Shown: piece after piece, positions 9,494 to 15,864 of the stretch
How positions within the stretch are numbered: position 1 is the stretch's first letter
How the letters are laid out: each line of letters starts with the position of its first letter
Assembly (NCBI GenBank): GCA_002748055.1
Contig: PDRI01000033.1
Location: 1 to 33,325 of the forward strand
Source: Bacteroidota bacterium
GTDB lineage: Bacteria > Bacteroidota > Bacteroidia > Bacteroidales > GCA-2748055
DNA: 33,325 nt
Direction: 5' to 3'
Made by a program: the position numbers and the translations under genes
Notes under the pieces: model-generated
Databases searched by the model: none
The model's input: only the letters and a program-made list of their open reading frames with translations
Told to the model about the DNA's origin: nothing

Positions 9494-10360
9494 CTACGGT
9501 TTAACAAACGAGAGTGAAATCCAACCGGACTCCTCCCGGGTATTCATATGCTGTAAATCGGCATCGTAAGCTGCATTCAACACATAAAGCGCATCTTCGG
9601 CCAGAACACCACTCATAACAAGGTGACCACGGGCCAGCAGATGGCCGGCATACAGGGGCAGATCGCGCACCAGGGTATTCCTGGTGATATTGGCCAAAAT
9701 AAGCGAAAACTGTTCATCCCCAAGAGAGGATGCATCTCCCAGTCTGACCTCCATCGCATCTGCTCCGTTGCGACTCACATTCTCAAGCGCATTTTCGTAG
9801 GCCCATTGATCGTTGTCGATACCGAGTACAGATTCGGCTCCCCGCATAAGGGCAAAAATACCCAGCACACCTGTACCGCAACCCATGTCGAGGACATGCC
9901 TTCCTTTCAGGTCGAGTTCCAGCATTTCCATGATCATCAGCCGGGTTGTATAGTGATGGCCTGTGCCGAAGGACATTTTGGGTTCAATCACGATCGTCAG
10001 GGGAAGGTCATCTGTATCAGCATGAAAAGGTGCCCGAATGAGCACCTTTTCATGAATACATACAGGATCGAACTTCTTTTCCCATTCCTCATTCCAGTTC
10101 TGGTCGGGGGTTTCGTGGTAACGATACTGCAACCTCAGCCCCATAAGGGCCATTTCATCCACAATCCCGTTGAAGGCCTCAGCGGAATAAGCGGCTGTTG
10201 GGATATAGGCCTGAATGAGGTCTTCAGTCTCCACAAATCCGTCGAAACCAATCACAGACATCCGGGCCAAAAGGATCTCTTTCTCGCTTTTGTTCCACGT
10301 CTTTACCGGAATCTCGAATTCAAAGTGGCTCACTCCTTCTGATAGGCGATTAGTAAGCAT
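9494..10360 (-). CDS. prmA: Ribosomal protein L11 methyltransferase
   Basis: PrmA trimethylates ribosomal protein L11 using S-adenosylmethionine. The 288-residue product has a divergent N-terminal substrate-recognition part and a C-terminal Rossmann methyltransferase domain: motif I DMGCGTGVLGI near residue 157, GIDND for the ribose contact near 180, and the catalytic-loop segment LILANITRNTL. EPKMSFGTGHHYTT is a strong PrmA signature. With the ATG at 10360 the gene overlaps the tpiA stop by 11 bp. The in-frame GTG at 10333 would instead begin VSHFEFEI, closer to where Bacteroidota PrmA proteins usually begin, and would leave a 16-bp gap; it lies right against an AGAAGGA stretch. Either start is possible. 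Confidence 0.95.
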   Translation of the reverse strand: MLTNRLSEGVSHFEFEIPVKTWNKSEKEILLARMSVIGFDGFVETEDLIQAYIPTAAYSAEAFNGIVDEMALMGLRLQYRYHETPDQNWNEEWEKKFDPVCIHEKVLIRAPFHADTDDLPLTIVIEPKMSFGTGHHYTTRLMIMEMLELDLKGRHVLDMGCGTGVLGIFALMRGAESVLGIDNDQWAYENALENVSRNGADAMEVRLGDASSLGDEQFSLILANITRNTLVRDLPLYAGHLLARGHLVMSGVLAEDALYVLNAAYDADLQHMNTREESGWISLSFVKP

Positions 10361-11105
10361 TCACGATGGCCAAAAAGTCTTCAGCTTTCAGAGAAGCACC
10401 TCCGATCAGGCCACCATCCACATCGGGATTAGCAAAGAGTTCAGCTGCATTGGAAGGCTTGCAACTACCTCCGTAGAGGATGCTTGTCTCTTCGGCTACA
10501 GCTTCATCGAAGAGTTCAGCGAGCAGATCCCTGATGAATTTATGCATTTCCTGCGCCTGATCGGGGCTGGCTACAACACCTGTTCCAATTGCCCAAACAG
10601 GCTCATAGGCGATCACCACCTTTGCCATGTCTTCCCTGGAGAGTCCTTTCAGGCCAAGTTCAAGCTGCTCGCGGATTACATCGAAAAGCTTCCCGCTCTC
10701 CCGCTCTTCAAGCACCTCTCCACAACAGAAGATGGGCTTAAGTCCTTCGGAAAGCGCAAGCTTCACCTTCTTATTCAGTAATTCGTTGTCCTCATGGTAG
10801 TACGAACGACGCTCCGAGTGCCCGAGAATAACGTACTCGACACCTGCAGATACCAACATCGAAGGGGCTACTTCGCCTGTGTAGGCACCAGATGATTCTG
10901 ATGCACAGTTCTGCGCACTCAGTTTCACGCGACTGATCACCGACTTAACATTGCTCAGGTGGGTATAGGGCGGCGCAACAATCACGAGGGCATCGCTGCT
11001 TTTCTGTTGTTCAAGTTTCTCAACGGCCTTGGCCAGTTCCATGCCATCCTGCAGAAGGGTATTCATCTTCCAGTTTCCGGCTACGATCTTCTTTCTCATT
11101 TTCAA
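10350..11105 (-). CDS. tpiA: Triosephosphate isomerase
   Basis: TpiA interconverts dihydroxyacetone phosphate and glyceraldehyde-3-phosphate in glycolysis and gluconeogenesis. The 251-residue product shows the substrate-binding GNWKMN near the N-terminus, the catalytic histidine in ILGHSERR, the catalytic glutamate in AYEPVWAIGTG, and the phosphate-binding loops YGGSCKPSNA and GGLIGGASL. The frame opens at ATG 11105 (MKMRKK); the second ATG at 11099 gives MRKKIVAGNWKMN, the more usual start. It is third in the operon, 62 bp after the DoxX-type gene. That gap is AT-rich and could hold an internal promoter. Confidence 0.97.
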   Translation of the reverse strand: MKMRKKIVAGNWKMNTLLQDGMELAKAVEKLEQQKSSDALVIVAPPYTHLSNVKSVISRVKLSAQNCASESSGAYTGEVAPSMLVSAGVEYVILGHSERRSYYHEDNELLNKKVKLALSEGLKPIFCCGEVLEERESGKLFDVIREQLELGLKGLSREDMAKVVIAYEPVWAIGTGVVASPDQAQEMHKFIRDLLAELFDEAVAEETSILYGGSCKPSNAAELFANPDVDGGLIGGASLKAEDFLAIVNAY

Positions 11106-11167
11106 TTTTTGTATTTAATGGATATTTGCGGTCGAATCCGCTTAACTAAATTAAGTAATATTTTGTG

Positions 11168-12520
11168 TTACAGATGCAATGGGGCAAAAATGCGGGCGAT
11201 CAACACCAAAACAAGTCCGCCCAGCAAGCAAAGCAACACAAGTCTCCGCTCCGCATCTGCAGCATTCTCTTCGGCCAGAATTTGCTGGGCATACCTGTCG
11301 AACTTCATGGTGGCAAACGAAAAATCGTCCCATACACCTGCCTCCTCCAACAGCTGGCTATCCTGGTCCATGGGCACCGTTGCATTTTCAATCTGCTCGG
11401 GCAGGGAGGGATCAATGCTGAGCAGTGAAGGAAAATCCCTTCCGGCCCATTTTCCGACGATCACACCGTTCTTGATCAGCATAAATCCGGGATTTGATCG
11501 AACAATGGTCTTCAACATGATCTCATCAGCCGCATAAAAGTCATAAGCCAGACCAAGTTCAGCTGCAAGCTCTGCTGCCTCATTCCCCACTGTAGCGGTC
11601 ACCGCATAAAACCTGAAATCGTCGGCCAGCAATTCCAGGCCTGCCCAGTCGTTCGCTTTCCGCAAGAACTCGGGATTGCTGTGATGGAGGTCGTAAGCCA
11701 GCATCAGGAGGCTGTAGTCCTCATCGGCCAGAATCTGGTCCACCTGGTCTTCTCCATCATCATTCACCAGCGCAAAGTCATGAATAGGGGCCTCATACCC
11801 CTTCTCTATGAGTTTTGAATCACTGCTTACAAAGGTCCAGGCCAATGTATCCCTGGGATAGTCATCGAGGCCAAAGCTTTCTTCCTTCCCGCTTTCCCGG
11901 TTTCGATAGACCAGGGTGGTTTCATAGCGGTCGACCGGGGCCCCCTCTGGTACCCGCATATCCTCTTCGATCAGCGTCCCCAGGTCGTAAGGCCGGAAGT
12001 CAAGGACGGGGATATGCCGCAAATTCCAGACCGAGAACAGGCAAAGCCCAAAAAATAAAAAGATGCTGATCAGCCATTCGGCCCCTGCATGGCCATGCTC
12101 CTCCTCCCGATGGCGTCCCAAAAACAGAAACAAGGTGGGCAGCATCAGCAGCACGTTCTTCAGGAAGGTTTGCCAGTTGCTGAGTACAACCGCATCACCG
12201 AAACAACCACAGTCATGCACCGGGTTGAAGAGGGCAAGGACCAGGGTCAGAAGACTAAAGAAGGCCATGAAGGCAAATAAAAGCCAATACATGAATCTTC
12301 TGCGATAGCCGAGAATGAGTAGTACTCCCAGGGCTAACTCCATGGCCGGCAGGGCAATGCCCAGGGGCAGGGACAGGAAATCCAGAAAGCCCAGCCGGAA
12401 AGCTGTAAAATAGTCCCCGAACTTATAGGTAAAGCCCAGGGGATCGACAGCCTTAACAAATCCACTGAAGACAAAAACAATCCCAATCAGGATCCTGGCG
12501 ATAAGTCGTAGATATTTCAT
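11168..12520 (-). CDS. DoxX/MauE-like membrane protein fused to a thioredoxin-fold domain
   Basis: A 450-residue membrane protein. The first 150 residues hold four predicted helices of the DoxX/MauE type (ARILIGIVFVFSGFVKAVDP near residue 8 is the DoxX hallmark) with a cysteine motif DCGCFGD near 105. A further helix follows near 150-167. Residues about 240-380 look like a peroxiredoxin/TlpA-type thioredoxin fold (PIHDFALVND at its start, NPGFMLIKNGVIVGKWAG at its end) but without a CxxC or peroxidatic cysteine. A final helix sits at the C-terminus. From memory this matches the Bacteroidota family called BT_3928, which also sits beside tpiA. The ATG at 12520 is preferred over a TTG at 12526; it lies 2 bp after the tmk stop. 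Function unknown. Confidence 0.85.
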   Translation of the reverse strand: MKYLRLIARILIGIVFVFSGFVKAVDPLGFTYKFGDYFTAFRLGFLDFLSLPLGIALPAMELALGVLLILGYRRRFMYWLLFAFMAFFSLLTLVLALFNPVHDCGCFGDAVVLSNWQTFLKNVLLMLPTLFLFLGRHREEEHGHAGAEWLISIFLFFGLCLFSVWNLRHIPVLDFRPYDLGTLIEEDMRVPEGAPVDRYETTLVYRNRESGKEESFGLDDYPRDTLAWTFVSSDSKLIEKGYEAPIHDFALVNDDGEDQVDQILADEDYSLLMLAYDLHHSNPEFLRKANDWAGLELLADDFRFYAVTATVGNEAAELAAELGLAYDFYAADEIMLKTIVRSNPGFMLIKNGVIVGKWAGRDFPSLLSIDPSLPEQIENATVPMDQDSQLLEEAGVWDDFSFATMKFDRYAQQILAEENAADAERRLVLLCLLGGLVLVLIARIFAPLHL

Positions 12521-12522
12521 AA

Positions 12523-13197
12523 TCAAACAGCTAAAGTTGAACGGATCTTTCCGGCAATCGTATCTGCATCATTCATCCGTCCCTTTTCATCTGCACAATC
12601 AATCAGCGAAAGGTCATCGACATGCCTCTCCAGGTCAAGGTAAACCTTTCTGACCTCCTCCTGGAACCCCAGGTCCAGCTCATGTATATCGCGCTCCCCC
12701 TTCAGATAAGCGCGGTCCTCTCCTTCCCGTTCGCGACTTAGTTGAGAGCGGGTGAAGGAAAACGGAACATTCAGAAAAAGGCTCTGATCGGGCCTTGGCA
12801 GCTTATTGTAGCCAAACTCCAGATTCAGGATCCAATCTCTCAAACGATTGCGCCCGGGGCCCGAAGACAGCTTGGCACACTGAAAAGCAATGTTTGAATA
12901 GACATAGCGATCCACGATGACCAGCTCGCCTTTCTTCATCCAGCCTCTGATCATGGAAGCGGCATCTGCCCTGTCGCCTGCAAAGAGCAAGGCTACCAGA
13001 TAGGGATCGACTCCTCCGATATCACCCATCTCACCACGCAGAAAGCGCGCAATTAATTCCCCGTAAATGCCCTCCTCGAGACGGGGGAAGTGCAGATAGC
13101 GAAACTTGCGGCCCCGTTCCTCCAAATAGGACTTAAGCAGGACGATCTGCGTCGATTTTCCTGAACCATCAAGGCCTTCAATTACGACAAAACCCAT
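12523..13197 (-). CDS. tmk: Thymidylate kinase (dTMP kinase)
   Basis: Tmk phosphorylates dTMP to dTDP in the dTTP pathway. The 224-residue product begins MGFVVIEGLDGSGKST, placing the P-loop at residues 8-16, the standard position. The DRYVYSN motif that binds the nucleoside monophosphate follows near 100, and a lid-like arginine-rich segment SREREGEDR near 160. The frame extends upstream to an ATG at 13239, but that would put the P-loop 14 residues deeper and run into a good -7 promoter element. The C-terminal half is more divergent than in enterobacterial Tmk, so a related deoxynucleotide kinase is a remote alternative. First gene of the five-gene operon; its stop lies 2 bp before the next ATG. 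Confidence 0.9.
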   Translation of the reverse strand: MGFVVIEGLDGSGKSTQIVLLKSYLEERGRKFRYLHFPRLEEGIYGELIARFLRGEMGDIGGVDPYLVALLFAGDRADAASMIRGWMKKGELVIVDRYVYSNIAFQCAKLSSGPGRNRLRDWILNLEFGYNKLPRPDQSLFLNVPFSFTRSQLSREREGEDRAYLKGERDIHELDLGFQEEVRKVYLDLERHVDDLSLIDCADEKGRMNDADTIAGKIRSTLAV

Positions 13198-13218
13198 GAA
13201 CGGATAAAATAATTGATG

Positions 13219-13226
13219 TATTTTTG
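13219..13226 (+). promoter_or_regulatory. Candidate folP -7 element
   Basis: TATTTTTG matches TAnnTTTG exactly and would start transcription near 13232, about 42 nt before the folP ATG. No TTTG stands 19 bp upstream. It faces a matching element for tmk on the other strand. Confidence 0.4.
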
Positions 13227-13236
13227 AAAACCGATC

Positions 13237-13244
13237 CAAACTTA
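13237..13244 (-). promoter_or_regulatory. Candidate tmk operon -7 element
   Basis: On the minus strand this reads TAAGTTTG, an exact TAnnTTTG match, which would start transcription near 13231, about 34 nt before the tmk ATG at 13197. No clear -33 TTTG was found. It points toward the folP element, so the two promoters would overlap face to face. Confidence 0.4.
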
Positions 13245-13273
13245 CAAAATATCAACCCAACTCTTGTGTCCTG

Positions 13274-14161
13274 ATGAAGAACTTCTCCACATCAGCCCGC
13301 TTGTTTTCAAGGGATTTTTCCATCAATGTCAAAGGTGAGCTTTTCGACCTGTCCCGGCCCGTAGTCATGGGTATTCTGAATGCCACACCCGATTCGTTTT
13401 ATGAGGGAAGTCGACTGCCCGATGCCGATTCTGCGGTTGAAAAGGCACACACAATGCTTGAACAGGGTGCCCGGATTCTTGATCTGGGTGCAATATCGAC
13501 CCGTCCGGGTGCCGCGGATGTAACAGAAGAAGAGGAAATCCGAAGGCTGGACCCCCTCCTCGGAGCCTTGCGTAAAAACCTGCCCGATGCGATCATCTCT
13601 CTGGACACCTGGCGTTCGGGTGTGGTGCGCAGCATGCATGAGCACTATCACATCGACATCGTGAATGACATTAGTGCAGGCGCGCTGGATCCCCATTTGT
13701 TGGAAACTGTTGCCCGGCTTGGCCTGCCCTACATTTTGATGCACATGCAGGGTACACCTCGCGATATGCAGCAAAATCCCGTGTATAAAAATGTGGTTGA
13801 TGATCTGCTCCGCTTTTTCGGCGAGCGGATCGGGCTGCTGAAGAAGGCCGGCCTGAACGACATCATCATTGATCCCGGTTTTGGATTTGGCAAAACCCTG
13901 GAACAGAATTACTGCCTGCTGAGTCACCTCGACGATTTTCGCATTCTGGAACTGCCCCTTTTGGCGGGGCTGTCCCGAAAATCGATGCTATACAAAGCCA
14001 TCGAATGCACAGCCTCAGAGGCCCTTAATGCCACTACTGCCGCCAATATGGCTGCACTCATGAAAGGCGCCAGCATACTCAGGGTTCACGATGTAAAGGC
14101 CGCTGCAGAAGCCATCGGCATATTCGAACACATTGTGAATAACGACAGGCCCAGGCCATAG
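13274..14161 (+). CDS. folP: Dihydropteroate synthase
   Basis: FolP condenses 4-aminobenzoate with the pterin pyrophosphate to give dihydropteroate in folate synthesis; it is the sulfonamide target. The 295-residue TIM-barrel protein shows GILNATPDSFYEGSR near residue 33 (pterin and pyrophosphate binding), LDLGAISTRPGA, ISLDTWR, IVNDISAG, ILMHMQGTP, IIIDPGFGFGKT and GLSRKSML, the full set of family motifs in order. The start ATG at 13274 leaves an N-terminal lead of about 25 residues, common in Bacteroidota. It is divergent from tmk, with 76 bp between starts, and is followed 33 bp later by cdaA, a pairing often seen in Bacteroidales. Confidence 0.97.
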   Translation: MKNFSTSARLFSRDFSINVKGELFDLSRPVVMGILNATPDSFYEGSRLPDADSAVEKAHTMLEQGARILDLGAISTRPGAADVTEEEEIRRLDPLLGALRKNLPDAIISLDTWRSGVVRSMHEHYHIDIVNDISAGALDPHLLETVARLGLPYILMHMQGTPRDMQQNPVYKNVVDDLLRFFGERIGLLKKAGLNDIIIDPGFGFGKTLEQNYCLLSHLDDFRILELPLLAGLSRKSMLYKAIECTASEALNATTAANMAALMKGASILRVHDVKAAAEAIGIFEHIVNNDRPRP

Positions 14162-14194
14162 AAACATTTCATACTTTTACAGCGTAGCCGGTCC

Positions 14195-14974
14195 ATGCTC
14201 AGCGCCTTTATCCATATCAGACTTCTGGATGTCATCGACATCATTCTTGTGGCTGTGCTCCTTTATCAGCTTTACATGCTGATCCGTGGGACCGTGGCCT
14301 TTAGCATCACCATGGGCATTGCCGCCATCTACGTCTTCTGGTGGGCGGTCAGGGCACTGCAAATGGAATTGCTCAGCACCATTCTTGGCTCGGTACTCGG
14401 GGTCGGGGTAATCGCATTGATCATTGTATTTCAGCAGGAAATCAGGCGCTTTTTAATCTTTGTAGGCTCGCGCTACGTCGAAGGCAACCGCCTCAGCCTG
14501 GCTAAACTTCTGAATATGCGCTTCGAGTCCAAGGCCACCGTAAAACACAAATCCATCCTAAAAGCCGTTTCACAATTTGCCCAGGACCGCACCGGAGCCC
14601 TCATTGTCATCAAGCGAAAGTCCAATCTCGACATGTACGCCGAAACCGGGGATATTCTGAATGCAGAAACCTCGAGCCGTCTCTTTTCCAGCATCTTCAA
14701 CAAAACCAGCCCCCTGCACGATGGAGCTGTTATTGTAGAAAACGATAAAATTAAAGCGGCAAGGGTCATTTTGCCGGTAACCGAGAAAATCGACCTTCCG
14801 CCGGAATATGGCCTGCGTCATCGGGCAGGCCTGGGAATCTCCGAGATCACCGATTCCCTGGTTATTATCGTATCTGAAGAAAACGGACAGATTTCCATCG
14901 CCGAAAACGGCATCGTGCAGAAGAACATTCCTTCCAGGGTCCTGAAACAAAAACTGGAAGACGAATTCGGCTGA
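14195..14974 (+). CDS. cdaA: Diadenylate cyclase (CdaA family)
   Basis: Makes the second messenger c-di-AMP from two ATP. The 259-residue product has three N-terminal membrane helices (about residues 8-30, 33-52 and 64-84) and then the cytoplasmic DAC domain. The catalytic DGA is in LHDGAVIV near residue 175 and the RHR motif in LRHRAGLGIS near 207, both intact, so the enzyme should be active. It is co-directional with folP. Its stop (14972-14974) is directly followed by the stop of convergent plsY, leaving no space for a terminator. No cdaR-like partner gene is in the window. Confidence 0.96.
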   Translation: MLSAFIHIRLLDVIDIILVAVLLYQLYMLIRGTVAFSITMGIAAIYVFWWAVRALQMELLSTILGSVLGVGVIALIIVFQQEIRRFLIFVGSRYVEGNRLSLAKLLNMRFESKATVKHKSILKAVSQFAQDRTGALIVIKRKSNLDMYAETGDILNAETSSRLFSSIFNKTSPLHDGAVIVENDKIKAARVILPVTEKIDLPPEYGLRHRAGLGISEITDSLVIIVSEENGQISIAENGIVQKNIPSRVLKQKLEDEFG

Positions 14975-15598
14975 TTACTTTATTTTACTCCCGAACACCC
15001 GCTTTTCCTCCCCTTTGAGCAGGCGACTGATGTTTGATCGGTGCGTATAGAACACCAGTAAGGGAACAAGCAGGGAAAAAACACGCAAGGCAAGCGAATC
15101 GGTTTTGAAAACCAGCATCATCCACAGCGGATAAGAGCTTGCAGCAAGCAGGGAGCCCAGGGCTGAGTAGCGACTCAGAAGAAAGGTGAATACATACACC
15201 GCCATCGCACAAAGTGCAGAGAATGGATATATAGCCAAACCCGCACCCAGCAGGGCTGCAACCCCCTTCCCGCCTCTAAAACCGGCAAAAACGGGAAAGA
15301 TATGGCCAACTACAGCCAGCAGGCCAAGGCCAATCTGAAGAAGGATAAAGGCCTCACTGCCCCGCTCAAAAACCGGCTGAAAACCGGCCAGCATCACCGC
15401 CAGCACAGCCTTTCCGGCATCCATCAGGAGCACAAGCACCCCGATTGGGCTTCCAAGCACCCTGAAAGCGTTGGTTGCTCCTGCATTCCCACTGCCATGC
15501 TCGCGCAGGTCGATTCCCCTAAAGGCCCTGCCCAGCCAGACTGCAGAAGGAATGGAGCCCAAAAGGTAGGCCAGAATACTAATGACTAGAAATACCAT
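14975..15598 (-). CDS. plsY: Acyl-phosphate:glycerol-3-phosphate acyltransferase
   Basis: PlsY transfers an acyl chain from acyl-phosphate to glycerol-3-phosphate, the first step of phospholipid synthesis, in the inner membrane. The 207-residue product has the three family motifs: SGNAGATNAFRVLG after the first helix, GHIFPVFAGFRGGKGVAA in the middle, and YTHRSNISRLLKGEE at the end, with about five hydrophobic helices. I chose the ATG at 15598 (MVFLVISILAYLLGSIP) because it places the first helix as in known PlsY. The frame stays open upstream to 15925, past the ppdK terminator; an ATG at 15712 would add 38 residues with no family precedent. Confidence 0.95.
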   Translation of the reverse strand: MVFLVISILAYLLGSIPSAVWLGRAFRGIDLREHGSGNAGATNAFRVLGSPIGVLVLLMDAGKAVLAVMLAGFQPVFERGSEAFILLQIGLGLLAVVGHIFPVFAGFRGGKGVAALLGAGLAIYPFSALCAMAVYVFTFLLSRYSALGSLLAASSYPLWMMLVFKTDSLALRVFSLLVPLLVFYTHRSNISRLLKGEEKRVFGSKIK

Positions 15599-15864
15599 CA
15601 GGCTACAAAAATAGCAGAATACTTTAAACCAGTGGTCTGCCTGAAGGCGGGGACCTGCTACTGCCAATGCAGGCCCCTCTTCCTTGTCCGTGAATTGCTC
15701 AAGGTTCTCCATAAAGAGCCCGGTGAGCTTTCTGGCTCGCCTCTCCCGCTCTTCGATTCTCTCGTAAGTGCTTCGGGGACCGGGCAAGGCACATGCCACC
15801 CCCGGCAAACAAAAGAGGCTGCCCCGAAGGACAGCCTCTTGAAAAACGATGAGATGTACTTTGC
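15599..15864. other. Intergenic region between ppdK and plsY
   Basis: Apart from the ppdK terminator at 15811-15840, the stretch holds no gene I can support. On the minus strand CAAAAATA at 15606-15613 reads TATTTTTG, an exact TAnnTTTG -7 match only 7 bp before the chosen plsY ATG. The plsY frame is open through the whole gap, but its translation shows no family resemblance. Confidence 0.5.
15811..15840 (-). terminator. Intrinsic terminator of ppdK with UUCG tetraloop
   Basis: On the minus strand a 12-bp stem (AAGAGGCTGTCC against GGGCAGCCTCTT) is closed by C(UUCG)G, an unusually stable RNA tetraloop, and is followed by TTTTGTTT. One position pairs as G-U on the minus strand but would be a C-A mismatch on the plus strand, so orientation is clear. 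It starts 25 bp after the ppdK stop. Confidence 0.9.
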
